The notes under the pieces are model-generated. The model saw only the letters and a program-made list of their open reading frames with translations, searched no databases and was not told where the DNA came from. Shown here one piece after another: positions 26,104-38,800 of a stretch of 64,000 nt of DNA (position 1 is its first letter; the number at the start of each line of letters is the position of its first letter). Location of the stretch: positions 8,645,690-8,709,689 of the forward strand of contig NC_134276.1 in assembly GCF_949628215.1 (NCBI RefSeq), in the 5' to 3' direction. This DNA is from Phalacrocorax aristotelis. Lineage: Eukaryota; Chordata; Aves; Suliformes; Phalacrocoracidae. The translations under genes and the position numbers were made by a program.

Positions 26104-29100
26104 ATGTGAAATACTGGGTTCCTTCAGGTGTTTTTCTAGCGGCCGTGACCTCCCTCCCTTAGCCTTCCTTAGGGGTCAGGCTTTGCCTCGCTGTAGGCGG
26201 CTGCAGCTCGGTGGGCCTGACTCAGGCGATGCCGCGACGGGGGCCGCCCTCCTCGAAGGCAGCCGTGACCAACCTGTGAGCGATGGCAGTCGAGAAGTAA
26301 AACTTGGTCAGCTCTTGCACTGCTGTTAAAATTTCCCCCGCGCTTGCCTGCATCGCGAGCGCTGGCGGATGTTCGGCTGAGGACACAAAGGCGAGAAGGA
26401 GAAAAAGGAAAAAAAAAAAAAAAAAAAAAGCAAAATTAAAAATGCTGCTACCAAAACTTAGTGCCCTGAAATTTAACAATGTCTTGCAGGATCTTGCAAA
26501 CAGCGATTTACACCGATATGTAAGTTAATTGACGGCATAAGTTCGGGACAAAAATGTACTGTAGCTGCTGCGGCGATGTGATTCCTACAGACGGTTGGAT
26601 CTCTTCCAGGAATGTGTCAAAGCTCGGGAAGCAACGCGGCTCGGTCTCATTGTGTACAGGAGATTATTTGATAATCATTTAAGTTATGTAAAAGAGTCTA
26701 TGATAGGTCTTATAAAAATAAAGCTACACAATAGATCCAAGACCTATGGTTGTTCCTGCTGTGGAAATGCGGCGTTCAAGGGGCTTTCACCGCGCCTCCA
26801 CCCTCCGTAATGGTTTCTTGGCAGGAGTTAAGACGGGCAGTATTTTTTTGTCTTTTCTAAACCTTTTGAAATGCCGTATTTTATCCACAACGACCCGTGC
26901 TTGTTTTGCCTTCATTTGTACCGGCTGGTTCTTTAACTTACTAGAAAGAAGGAAATGATAATAAGCCACGGAGCCAAGGGATGAAAATTGTTACAGTTAT
27001 GAAAACAGATCAAAATACTCGGGGGTTTCCTATTGAGATGGGAGTCTTAAACGGCAACCCCGCGGCCTGGCTCCCCGCCAGCCCCGAGTGGATTGTTTGT
27101 TTTTGAAACGGGATCCACATACGGATCAGCCTGAGGCTTTACCCGCCGTGGTGGGGAAAAATCCTTGTGCCTTCTGCCTTTTAAAAGCTAGCGTGAAAGG
27201 TAAAAGGGTTTTTTTTTCATTCATCAGCCGAGATGTAACTTCCCAGAGACTTGGGGTCAGGTTGTCGCGAGGGGTGAAGCGAGATCTTCTGGAAATAAAC
27301 CACAAGATACCTTGTTTCAGAAACCAGCTTCATTTCGCTTTTAAACAGCAAGAGCTGTAAGTTACGCTGCCTCTTCCCTCCCCCAAAGCTGCCCAAGGTC
27401 TCCACAAGCTGCGCGGAAGGGAACCGCCATGGATGAATGTCCGCAGGGCTCCAGTGTGTCATAGCTGAGCGCCGTTGAGGGAACGCACTTCTCAAGTGTA
27501 ATTTTGCGGTAGTTTGTTTAACTAAGCTTCACAAGAGTGTGTGCGGGGAACAGTGGGTGGCCGGGCCAGCCAAGATAGCTACAAATTAAGGTAATCTTGC
27601 CCCGCTGCTGGTTTCGATGACAGGACAGTGTCCTGCTCTTGTGAGCTCAACCCTGCCGCCTTCTCCTTGCCAAACCTCCCGGTGAAGAGAGCGTGAGTTT
27701 GCATTCGCAAGCAGCGCGCTGCCAGCTCCGAGCAGAGCTTGCGTAAACCTACATTTGAGATTATCTAGGCAAGACCGGCTGGGGGGTTATTTCGGTTGGG
27801 GAGGTGCTTTTTCTCTTTAGCAACTGCTTCAAACTTGAATTTGTGGCGCGTATTGACAGCTGCTTGGAGTATTTCAGCTTGATGGTGCAGCGCTAATATA
27901 TATCTTATTGCCCAGGTTTCTCACCCGAGCCCTGTGCTTTCAGCAGGCTGAGCTAATGAAGGGGAGGCTGATAATGCAATGGTCTCTGCTAAGGAAAAAT
28001 AACACCTTTTTTCACTTAAGTTTTCACTGAGCAATTTATTTATTTCACAAGCTCCATATGCAAATCTGTATTAACCAGGCACCTAATCCTGAAGACTTTA
28101 CAGCCATCCTGTTTATCAGCTGTCTCGCAGACTTCGGTGAGATCTTGCTTGAAAAAAGCCTAAAAGAGGTCAGGAATAGGCTCTGGGGTGTGCTACGCAG
28201 ACATTGCAAACCTGAGTCGTTTGGTTGCCCACAGGCCTCACCCTTCTATTCCAAGTAGCAGTGAAGTGCCACAAATCTGACCTCCCGGTGGTTTTCACTC
28301 GTTGGTTGCTCTGCTCCCTTGTGGGCGGTGAGCTGCGGTGCCCAGCAGTGTCATCAGCCTTCTTGGGTTAGATGTTGTCTCAAACCAGTGGGGGAAGTGG
28401 CTCTGTGGGTGTCAGCAGGGCTGGGCCGGTATAAAGATGTCACGGCAGCCCGCTCCAGGTGCTGCCAGGGTAGGAGGCTTCTTTGTGGGCTTGCGAGAGT
28501 TGGGGGCAGGCTCCAGGAGTCAGCCTGACTGGGCAGCAGCTACGGTTGTTTTTTCAGCTTAGCTTCTATTCTGCAATAGTGCCTTAAAAGGGGATTTTCA
28601 GTTCATAGGAGCTTACACTGAAAAAAAAAAAAGAAAGAAAAATGTAGTATAGGTATTCTCTGAAGTACTGCTGCATTTCTGCCAGAGGATGTATTTGAGG
28701 AGTACCTGGTATGGGAAGTCTGATAGGGCTGGAAAGGAGCTAACAATGGCTGGGGCGATCCCGGCGGCTTTTCCCACAGCACAGGCCAGACAAAGGACTT
28801 CTGTGCAACTCCTGAGGAGCGCTGGAGCTCCTCTCTGCGCTGCAGAGGAGGCGAGGGCACCGCGACCAGACCAGGGGTTGCCATCTAGCGGAGCTGCATC
28901 TTTTATCTTCTTTGTGCATGTGTGGCCTCTTTTTGTTGCGGTTGTTTCCCCCAGTTTGAATAGTGCAGGCACTGAAAATGTCACAGAAGAGTCTCACTTA
29001 GAAACACCCTTGGGAAATTGCTTTCTCCACTGAAACACTGAAAAGCATCTTCTTAAGCATCAATAAGAATAAAACCTTTTGTAATTGAGCAAGATATTTT

Positions 29101-32100
29101 GGGTTATCTGGTGCACTTTTACAAGGAGTCTGTCCCTGAGAACTAAAGCTGATCCTTTCTAGCTTTTCTGTCTTAAAAGGCGTGTGTCCCTTTGAAAGGA
29201 AGCAGGTTCTCTTTGGTTGGATCAAGGTCAGACTATCAAACTATTTTGTTTTACACAGCCTGCTCTGAGTTCCTCAGATATACTAAATTCCATTTTGTTG
29301 CCGGTGCATTTTACACATATTACCTACTTTACTGGAGATTTTGGTGGAAAAGCATACACATCTTCATAATTTTTTATATGCAGTCAAAGGTGATAAAGGG
29401 GAATAACAAGAACCCTTTGTTCTCTTTTAAAGTGGGGGAGTCTTACCTTCCCTTAATGGTGATTTACTGAAGAATAACAAAGGGTTCACCATGAATGGCA
29501 TTACTGCGTCTCAATATTTTGTGACTTAAACAGTCTGGGTCTTTTCCAAAGCAGAAAGATTCCTTTATTTTCCTGGATGGGCTTTTGAAACAGGCTCGCT
29601 AACTATTTAATCACCTGAGCTTGGGACTGCTCTAATACAGCCTGACCGTCGATGATGAGTCAGCTTCGATGAGCTTACAGAGTTGTTCAAACAATGTTAG
29701 TAAAAAAGATGCAGAAGTTTATTGTAAACTCTTTTTGTTTTCTGACTTTTTGAATAAACTGCTTTTGGCAACTGCAAAAACTGAAGGTTGTTCTGCAGCC
29801 ACTGGCAACAGGAGGAAAAAGGTGGTGGAGCAACTCCGCGGTGATGTGCAAGCCATTAAGATGGAAAAGTGAGAGTTCAAGCCTACAAACCTGACTATAT
29901 GGAAAGAGAGTTGGGAATGCGTTCAGGATAGCTCTACGTCAACCAAGGAGGCTGCAGCCTGCCTTCTCTGCAATAAACTCATCTCTCCTTTTTAAGATTG
30001 GTAAACACTTGTTTAAAGTCCGATGGTTTTTGTAACACACCTGCATAGAATAGTAAAAGAAGAGTGTATTATAGTGACTCCCTCTCCCATAATCTGTGCG
30101 GGTAAAGATTGACAGATGATTGCTGAAAGGTGATGTTACGACAGGTGAGGGGAGAACTTCTATTTTCTGTGTTTTATAATATTTTTCGATACCTCACTCT
30201 AACCTTGATTGTCTGTGGCAACTCCCCTCCTTTAATGGCACAGAACTGCTTCACTAGACTGGAGGTTTTTAGCCTTTTATGCTTTTTGGAACATATCAAA
30301 TGTGAATGTACTGTCAAGGGCTCATTTTTTGTGGTTATTTTGGTTGTAGTCCACAGACCCACAGTTGTCCAGACAACACAGACTCAGCATCACTGCATTG
30401 CTGTCCATCGGAAATACTTTTAATTGCTTGAATTGGCCAGTGTAGGATTTGAGGAATACGCAGCATTTCTCACATGAACCTTCATGTCTCCTTCTCTGAG
30501 ATGGGGGAATCATGTCTTATTTATGAAATCTCTGTGACCCTCCCAGAGGCAGCTAAAAACTGCATGCTTTACCGTGTGCTTCCTCCAGGTATTCCCCGGC
30601 AATGTTGGGCATGCAAGCAAATGTGGATCGGTCCGTAAAAAGGGAGGGAGGACAGGATGCAAGCTTTGTAGCCACAGGCTCTGGTGCTCCTGTTAGTGCA
30701 TGTTTTGTCTCTTAGGATATCTCCTGGTGGGCATTTTAGACTGCCTCAGTCTTAGCAGCTAGTTGTTATTCACTCTGCAGCCTCTGCTGAACAAGTTCTG
30801 GCAAAGCCTGCTGTGCCAGGTGAAGAGGTGACTGTCCCCATTTGCTACCCTGCCTCTTTGCCATAGGTGCCATCCCTTAGCAGTGGGGACTGGAGGGGAG
30901 TGTACCTGTGCCTCCGTTACTCCAGCCTGCGCTCAGTGCCTAAGTCCATCATCAAGGATGGTTTGAAGTGAACTGGGTGTCATACCGATTAGCCTGGGCA
31001 CGGCTGGAGTTCAGCTCAGCTGTTTGAGCCACAGCTCAGCTAAGCAAATCTGCTTGCAGGCTGGGAGTGAGGTAAACCTGAGATGCTGGGTAACAACCGT
31101 ATTACTTTACTAATAGCTATAGATAGGGACTACAGACTGCTTACAACTTCTTGAGTAGGAGCTGGGCACGATCATTACCGGTTTTTTTGTGTTCAGCTTT
31201 ATAGAAGATACAGGCCTACCGCTTAAACCTCTGTGTGCCTCAACAGTGGTGAAAACTCAGTGAATGATTTTTAATTTGATGTTGCCAAGACACTCTTCAA
31301 GTGTAAAGAATCCTGCCTGATACAGGCTGCTGGACCAGGGGTGGTGGCCCAGGAGAGGGGTGGCCCAGATTTTGCCTCTTCTCATCTTCTTAATTGCAGA
31401 CTGTGATACAGACTTTGCTACACTGCAAAGTAAAGAATGAGTTTATAGGGAGTGATTCCAACAACGCGTTTCAATGACATGTATCAGATGTAGCAGACGT
31501 GGCTCTTTCTGTAGGGAGTCCTCCAAACCTTGTGGTGAAGAGCTCAAGCCTGTGCGCAGTGTACTCGGGTCATGACTGAGGGTTCAGGCTGAGTCGATGC
31601 TCCAGGGTGGCCTTGAGAGCTATCCTGGACCCTCCCTTAGTATGGCACACATAATATGTCCTTCTCCTCCTGTGTCTCTTTGATGTGTTGAGCTCCTAAG
31701 CTAGCTGGAGTGCTTCTTTGGGTATTGAGGCTGAGCACGTGGAATGGTACTCTTCCCTTCCAACAGTTAAAAAAAGGGTTCATCCTGAACTTGTGAGATC
31801 TCTGGAAATCTCAGCAATTTCCTGAACCAATCTGCAGGAGTTACAGGTTAAGATACCGTTCCTTGTTCTGACTGCCGACTACATGAACACAACCTGGGTA
31901 ACTGTGAGCTGAGCTGGACCCTGACAGATCTCTTGTTTGAATAATACCAGCCAGTGTTACAGTTCTGTCAACAAATCCCCTCCCAGTTCCAGCGGTCTTT
32001 TCCCTGTCAGTGGTTTGTCAGCTAGATTCATTAGGTCTGGAGTAAACAGCCCTGTTGTTCTCAATACACAAAAAAGCAGAGATCAGATAAGTAAAATTGG

Positions 32101-32711
32101 GTGTGAATTCTAAATAAAAGGGAAATTCCATCCTCCTACCACCATTTTTCATCAGCGGTAACTAATAAGGAATCGTTTTTTGCATAGTAACGCTTCACAG
32201 TAGAACTGGGCTTTAAAGATGAGCTATAATTGCTTCTGTGCACTCAAATAATTGAATATAAATCAATTACCACCATTTTAGGTATCTGAACAGCCAAGCT
32301 TGTTCTATGAAGAAACCCCTTTCTTTCCCGTTTAATAGCCAGACCTTTAGCTTCTTTGTTTATCCACATATCTGGGACAAATGATTCTAACTCAGTCATT
32401 AATTAGTGATTTTATCAAGATTTTCCTTTCAGGACTGAAAGGTCAGCACACCCTTGAAGTGCTAGCGAAACACACGTCTTCGATTTGCACATGGAGTCAA
32501 GGCTTGTGAGGAAGAAGCCTCAGGAAATGACCTAAAGGGTAGATGTTTAATTTGGGGTGGCTGCTTTTAAGAGCACACCTGGTGTGCTAAGCACTAACGT
32601 GATGACCAGATAGCATGAATTTTATCCAAAAGTCTGTGATTAATAGTTTTAATAGATTAGATGACCCTTCAGGGCTAGAGCCAGCTGACAGAAACACCAG
32701 GCACAAGGGCT
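26104..32711. other. Intergenic, no gene recognised
   Basis: No exon or recognisable interspersed repeat over 6.6 kb downstream of FAM181B. It contains an A21 run (26409-26429) and an A12 run (28621-28632). Short frames such as 30130-30423 (+) and 27088-27360 (+) show no domain. Confidence 0.45.
26409..26429 (+). repeat. A21 homopolymer
   Basis: Twenty-one consecutive A bases about 300 bp beyond the FAM181B poly(A) signal. It could be the tail of an old retro-insertion, but no recognisable element precedes it. Confidence 0.9.
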
Positions 32712-33076
32712 GAAGTAAAAGTCGGTGACACTGTTGTAGGCGTTTACTACAGGCCACCTGATAATTTTTTGATGCAGGTGGTGGAGGAGCCAATGAGGCG
32801 AGATGTGCTGCTCAACCTTTTACTAACGAACAAGGAATGGCTGGTTGAGGATGTGAGGGTTGGGAGTAGTCTTGACTGCAGTGACCATGAGGTGGTGGAG
32901 TTCAGGATCCTGCGAGGTAGAAGCAGGGCAACAAGTAGGGCTACAACCTTGGACTTCAAGCGAGCCAACTTTGGCCTCTTCAGAGACCTGCTAGGAGGAA
33001 TCCCATGGGTTAGGGCTCTGGAAGGCAGGGGGGTCCCAGAGAGCTGGACAATATTCAAGGATGACTTCTTCCAAGC
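32712..33076 (+). mobile_element. CR1 LINE, endonuclease-end segment
   Basis: This is the left half of a CR1 element in + orientation. The translated + strand shows a 'GVYYRPP' segment, then LLLNLLLTNKEWLVEDVRVG and 'DCSDHEVVEF', which are hallmarks of the C-terminal part of the CR1 apurinic-type endonuclease (the SDH motif). The reading frame continues through 'WTIFKDDFFQA', where it is cut by an LTR. The element is 5' truncated at about 32712. Confidence 0.88.
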
Positions 33077-33541
33077 TGTGCTGGTTTTGGCTGAGAAGCG
33101 GTTAATTCTCCTCCCTGTGGGGGGTTGGCTACCTTTCCAGCTTTCCGCTGGGAGGGGCGGGGCCATGGTGGGGGCGGCTGACCCCGACTGGCCAATGGCA
33201 GGTGCATTCCACACCACGTGACACCATGGCCAGTACATTAAGGGGGGACAGTTGCGGCTCGGGAGCGGCGTTGGGTCGGCGAGCGGCGAGCGGCTGCGGC
33301 ATGTGCGGTTTGTTTCGGCGGTTCGTTCCCCCTCTCCCCTCCCTTCCCCCCTCCCCCAGGGCTTTGCGCCTCTCGTTGTTCTCCTTTACATTGCATTTCT
33401 GTTGTTGTTTCTTTTAATTTTAATTATTAAACTGTTCTTATCCCAACCCGCGAGCATTACCCTTCTGATTCTCTCCCCCATCTGCCGGTGGGGGAGTGAG
33501 CGAGCGGCTGTGTGGGGCTGAGCTGCCGCTAAACCACGACA
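33077..33541 (+). mobile_element. Solo LTR of an ERV inserted in CR1
   Basis: A 465-bp unit begins TGTGCTGG and ends CGACA, giving TG...CA termini. It splits the CR1 coding frame exactly between 'FFQ' and 'AQGWCIG'. It is flanked by CAAGC (33072-33076) and GAAGC (33542-33546), a 5-bp target duplication with one mismatch. An ATTAAA near 33427 in a T-rich context is a likely LTR poly(A) signal for + orientation. The start 'tggttttggctg', the 'ttttaattattaaactgttct' block and the 'gagcgagcggctg' block near the end resemble the longer LTR at 42.7 kb, so the two are related. No internal ERV sequence remains, so it is a recombined solo LTR. Confidence 0.85.
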
Positions 33542-35545
33542 GAAGCTCAAGGTTGGTGCATTGGTAGGAGGAAGAAGTCAAGAAAAGGAGCCAGTAGACC
33601 TGCATGGATGAGCAAAGAGCTTCTAGAGAAACAAAAATGAAAGAGGGAGGCTCACAGTATGTGGAAAAAGGGACTGGCCGCTTGGGAGGAATATAGGAAT
33701 GTTGTCAGGGTATGCAGAGATGCTATGAGGAAGGCCAAGGCCCACTTGGATATCAAGGATATCAGGAAGGGTGTCTTCAAATACATCAGCAGTAAAAGGA
33801 ACACTGGGGAAACTGGGCCCACTGCTGAATGAGGTAGGGGCCCCGGTCATGCAGGGTGCAGAGAAGGCAGACATACTGAATGCCTTCTTTGCTTCAGTCG
33901 CACTGCTAAGGCTGGTCCTCAGGCTTCTCAGCCCCCAGAGGAGAGAGCAAAAATCTGGAGAAAGGAGGACTTTCCTTTGGCTAAGGAGGATTGCGTCAGA
34001 GATCACCTATGCAAACTGGATTCTCACAAATCCATGGGCCCCGATGGGATGCACCCATGAGTGCTGAGGGAGCTGGCGGATGCTCTTGCGGAACCACTCT
34101 CCATCATCTTTGAAAGGTCGTGGAGGACAGGACTGGAGGAAAGCAAATGTCACTTCAATCTTCAAAAAGGGCAAGAAGGAGGACCCAGGAAACTACAGGC
34201 CAGTCAGCCTCACCTCTGTCCCCAGAAAGGTGATGGAGCAGTTCATCCTGGAGGTCATCTCCAGGCATGTAAAGGACAAGAAGGTTATCGGAAGTAGTCA
34301 ACATGGATTCACCAAGGGAAAATTGTGCTTGACCAACCTGATAGCCTTCTATGATGGCGTGACTGGCTGGGTCAATGAAGGGAGAGCAGTGGATGTTGTC
34401 TGCCTTGTTCTCAGTAAGGCATTTGATGCTGTCTCCCATGACATCCTCACAGGCAAGTTAGGGAAGTGTGGGTTGGATGAGTAGACAGAGAGGTGGACAC
34501 AGAACTGGCTCAGCAACAGAACTCGGAGGGTCGTGATCAATGGAGCAGGGTCTGGCTGGAGGCCCGTCACTAGTGGTGCTCCCCAGGGCTCTGTGCTGGG
34601 TCCAGTCCTGTTCAACAGATTCATCAATGACCTGGACGAAGGGATAGAGCGTAACCTCAGCCAGTTTGCTGATGATACCCAGCTGGGAGGAGCGGCTGAT
34701 ACACCAGGAGGCTGTGCTGCCATCCAGCGAGACCTGGACAGGCTGGAGAGCTGGGCCAAGGGGAACCTCATGAAATTCAACAAGAGCAAGTGCAAGGTCC
34801 TGCCCCTGGGGAGGAACAACCCCAGGCACCAGCACAGGCTGGGGGCTGAACTACTGGAAAGCGGCTCTGTTGAGAAGGACCTGGGAGTGCTGGGGGACAG
34901 CAAGGTGACCCTGAGCCAGCACTGGGCCCTTGTGGCCAAGAAGGCCAACAGTGTCCTGGGGTGCATTAAAAGGAGTGTGGCCAGCAGGTCGAGGGAGGTT
35001 ATCCTCCCCCTCTACTCTGCCCTAGTGAGACCACATTTGGAGTGCTGTGTCCAGTTCCGGGCTCCCCTGGTCAAGAAAGACAGGGAACTACTGGAGAGAT
35101 TCCAGCAGAGAGCTACGAAGATGATCAGGGGACTGGAGCATCTCCCTTATGAGGAAAGGCTGAGAGACCTGGGTTTGTTCAGCGTGGACAAGACAAGACT
35201 GAGGGGGGATTTCATCAGTACCTATAAATGTCTAAAGGGTGGGTGTCAGGACAATGGGACTAGGCTCTTTTCAGTGATGCCCAATGACAGGCCAAGGGAC
35301 AATGGGCTTAAGCTGGAACACAGGAAGTTCCACCTCAATATGAGAAAAATCTTCTTCCCTGTGCGGGTGCCAGAGCAGTGGCACAGGCTGCCCAGGGAGG
35401 CTGTGGGGTCCCTTCCCTGGAGACATTCACACCCCGCCTGGACGCGTTCCTGTGCCCCCTGCTCTGGGTGTGCCTGCTCAAGCGGGGGGTGGGACGGGAT
35501 GATCTCCAGAGGTCCCTTCCAACCCCTGCCATTCTGGGATTCTGG
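33542..35545 (+). mobile_element. CR1 LINE, reverse transcriptase and 3' end, defective
   Basis: This is the right half of the split CR1. The frame resumes as 'RPAWMSKELLEK', passes 'LNAFFASV', then 'DPGNYRPVSLTS' (the RT NYRPVSL signature), 'VSHDIL' and '[13 protein letters not shown]', and reaches the catalytic FADD (about 34660). It then runs on to the CR1 C-terminus and the 3' end 'ggtcccttccaacccctgcc' at about 35530. It is not functional: there are frameshifts before 34060, a TAG at 34482-34484, and the first catalytic aspartate position (usually LDFSKAFD) reads LVLSKAFD. The longest open part is 34533-35594. Confidence 0.93.
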
Positions 35546-36510
35546 AATTTGGGAGAAGTCAGGCCAGAGGAATGTGGCCCTGGCCTTGATATAATTTATT
35601 TTTATTGTATTCAGTGTTCAGAGACCCTTTGGTTGTCAGGGCCACACACTGGCTTCTGCATGCTGGGGACTAGCCAGTACCATGGCCTGCGGCAGAGTGC
35701 CCTGAGCAATGTGCTGGCTTGGCTGATAGATGGGCCCTGCCAGGGAAGGAAGAGGGTATTTTACTATGGGACAAGTGCTACCTGAGCAATCCAGACCAGT
35801 TGGGATTATAAATAAGATCCAATTTTGTTAAACAAGAGGAGAGACGAGTGACTAAGCAAAGAAGTGAAGGGTTTTCTCTGGCAGAGGTAATGCAGGTATC
35901 AGTCAATCGCTGGTCTTAGCATCATGTTAGGATGCCGTGGTGATCCTTTCTGGGCTTGAAATAGATATTACTATTGCCATATTATTACTTGTATTGATAT
36001 CTTTTTCTTGTATTTATGCTATTTTAATCACTGGATTCAAATAATCTCATTTTTCAAAGGAAGAGAAAAAGAACAACTTAGGAATAAAGGACTGTTCTGA
36101 TGCTGAGAGAAAAAGGGGGAGCAAACAGAGGAATCCACAATGATAGGCTATAAATGTCCTTACTTTCAACTAGAAAACAAAACACAAGCAGACAACAGCT
36201 AATAGTCCCATAATATTCAGTTTGTGGTTTTCCTACACTGAGTAAATCTCTTTTACTAGTTAATATGTCTTGTAAGGAAGCAACACAGCAATTCATGCTT
36301 TCAGTAAGAAGTGCCTCTGCAGGAGGTTTTTCTTCTGCATGATCAGACAAGAAAAAAAATATACATTGGCACTGCCAAGTCCCCGGTAAAATGCGATGCA
36401 CCACTGACAGGACTGTCTCAGCTAGGCGAAAGCTACGGACAGAAGTCCTCTACAGCCCTCAAGTGGTTCACTTTGAATCCTACACGTTGGGAATGCAAAG
36501 GAGGGCAAAC
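35546..36510. other. Intergenic, no gene recognised
   Basis: AT-rich sequence beyond the CR1 tail. No exon or repeat is recognised apart from the flank of the ERV remnant that follows. Confidence 0.4.
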
Positions 36511-36636
36511 GCTCCAAGACCTCTCTGGCCTTGGCCATGAGGACAGATGGGGAGCATTGCCAGGCTACGGGGGCAGGTCAGTGGGCAGCTTAGGAAGAAG
36601 AGAGCCTGGTGATCCTGGACAAAGAGCTGCTTGGGG
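36511..36636 (+). mobile_element. ERV internal remnant, + orientation
   Basis: This stretch is clearly similar to the reverse complement of 40291-40416. Shared blocks include 'tctctggccttgg', 'aggaagaagag.gcctgg' and 'cctggacaaagag.tgcttgg'. The 40-kb copy abuts an LTR, so both pieces probably come from the 3' internal region of the same ERV family. This one is an isolated fragment with no LTR visible beside it. Confidence 0.6.
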
Positions 36637-37844
36637 CGGGATGGAGGGTCCGCCTCGCCTTCCTGGCAAACAGGAAAGGCCATTCAGGCAACTTTTTATG
36701 CCATGTTATTTCACACATTGGCTTCATCCTATACAACAACCTGTGGGATGGCGTGGGGGCTTGTTAAGCCATCTTCCTTTTGCAGTAATTCCAAATAAAT
36801 ACATTGCAAAAACCTTCTGTTTGAACTGTTCTCTTTATTGTTCCCTCAGCAGTGGGATTTCACCCTGGGCAGTGCTTTCCCCTCCTCTGCTCACAGCTTG
36901 ACAGCTGCAAGAGGGCAGCGCTGACTCCCCCCGGCCTCTTCTCCCAGCTGCAGGACCTGGGGCACTGGCACCCTTCCGGCTGGTCCTACCGGGAGACCTT
37001 CTCAGAGGCGCTAGGGAGCGAAAAAGAATAGGTTCAAGGGTCAGGTACAGTGAGGGAGACCAAGAAACCCTGTCTGCCCCCTTCAGCCCCCACAGTCTTG
37101 GGTGTGTGCCTGGCCTGCGGGAGCCCTGACGGTCTCTGTGGAGACAGAACAGTCCATGTTCCTGTCCCAGCCCGTGGCGGGGAACCTACGCAGCACCGTG
37201 CTGGGGTGCTGTGCGAGGCCGGGGCAGAGACCTTTGGCTGAGCAGCTACAGAGACACAGAGCAAGGTCTCTGGCTGCAGGTGCTGGGTGGGAGGAAGCAG
37301 GGGCTATGGGTTTTGAGGAGCTGGAGCCCAGCACCTGATCCCCCTGGAGAATCCCTGAGTGTGGCGGTGCCAGCCAGAGATCTCACTGGAGTACCCACCA
37401 CCCTCCCCCGCAGGGAGGGATGTCTGGTGGAGGGCTGCAGGAGCCAAAGCCTGCTGCTGCCGTGGAGTGGGGAGAGCCCAGGGCCCTGGTTGCCCAAGTG
37501 GCTGCTGGTAGTGGGAAGGAGCCCGCGGCAGGAGCACAGGAGCTCCTCTGCAGTCTCCCTTGGGATTTCCATAGCTCTGCTCTTGCTCCTGTCTTCCTAC
37601 AGGGCTTCCTTTCTCTTATCCAGCAGCATCCTCACCAGGATGCCCTGCAAGGGAAGGGAGCTGCAGCAGCAGAGAACAATGCTCTCACTTGAGCTGCCAA
37701 CCTGCCTGCCTCTGCCTGCTCCCAGCCCCCAGGTGCAGGGAGCACAGCCCCCTTCCACTTGGTATCCATGAGTTTTAGCCCATGGACTTCGGGCTGCAGG
37801 GGGACACCTGGCATCAGGTCTTCTTCCCCATCATTCCCTACCAG
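36637..37844. other. Unassigned GC-richer stretch
   Basis: Several moderately long open frames (for example 37102-37338 and 37211-37771, both +) lie in GC-richer DNA between ERV and CR1 pieces. I recognise no domain. It could hold decayed exons of the CCDC81-like locus or chance frames; I cannot decide. Confidence 0.35.
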
Positions 37845-38800
37845 AAGCAGCTCTCTGGGGATAACTGGTCTGACTTCTAGAGACTGAGGCAAAGAAGGCA
37901 TTTAGTACCTCAGCCATCTCCTTGTCCTTGGTGGCAATGTTCCCCACCACATCCAATAGAGGATGGAGATTCTCCTTGGCTCTCTTTTTGTTGTTAATGT
38001 AGTTGTAAAAACATTTTTTGTTATCCCTTACAGCAGTGGCCAGGTTGAGTTCTAGCTGGGCTTTTGCCTGTCTAATTTTGTCTCTGCATGACCTAGTAAG
38101 ATCCCTGCACTCTTCCTGAGTTGCCTGCCCCTTCTTCCAAAAGTGGTAAACTCTCCCTTTTTTCCTGAGTCCCAGCAGAAGCTCCCTGTTCAGCCAGGCC
38201 AGTCGTTTTCCCCACTGGTTTCTCTTGCAGCACTTGGGGACAGCCCGATTCTGCGCCTGCAAGACTTTCTTCTTGAAGAAAGCCCAGCCTTCCTGGACCC
38301 CTTTGCCCTTCAGGACTGCCTCCAAGGGACTCTCCCAGCCAGTGCCCTGAACAGGCCAAAGCCTGCCCTGTGGAAGTCCATGGTAGTGGCTCTGCTGACC
38401 CCACTCCTTGCTTCACCAAGAATCTAGAACTCTGTCATTTCATGGTCGCTAAGCCCAAGATGGCCTCCGACTGCCACATCTCCCACCAGTCCTTCTCTGT
38501 TTGTGAACAGGAGGTCAAGTGAGGCACCTCCCCTGGTAGGCACATTTACCAGCTGTGGCAGGAAGTTATCTCCCACACACTACAGGAACCTCCTAGACTG
38601 TTTCTTCTCTGTTGAATTTCCAGCAGACAAGGGCTAGTGATTATGAGACTTCTGCCAGTCATTTGTAGAACACTTCATTTACCTCTTCATCCCGGTTGGG
38701 TGGTCTATAACAGACCCCCAGCAGGATATCTGCCATGTTGGCCTTCCCCCTCATCCCTACCCATAAGCACTTGACCTTATCATCACAATAGCTGAGCTAG
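37845..38800 (-). mobile_element. CR1-type LINE, endonuclease/linker segment
   Basis: On the - strand a frame at 37831-38325 carries CR1 ORF2 linker signatures ('AWLNRELL', 'FWKKGQATQEE', then NKKCFYNYINNKKR and LNAFFASV). Higher coordinates (about 38420-38780) read in reverse as the endonuclease end ('SDHEMTEF'-like at about 38440) and the upstream block around 'cccagcaggatatctgccat'. Both ends are truncated. This is a different subfamily from the copy at 33-35 kb. Confidence 0.85.

Noticed and set aside
34533-35594. A 353-codon open frame taken as a possible host gene
   Set aside because: It is the 3' part of a CR1 reverse transcriptase with frameshifts and a stop upstream. It is not a host gene.
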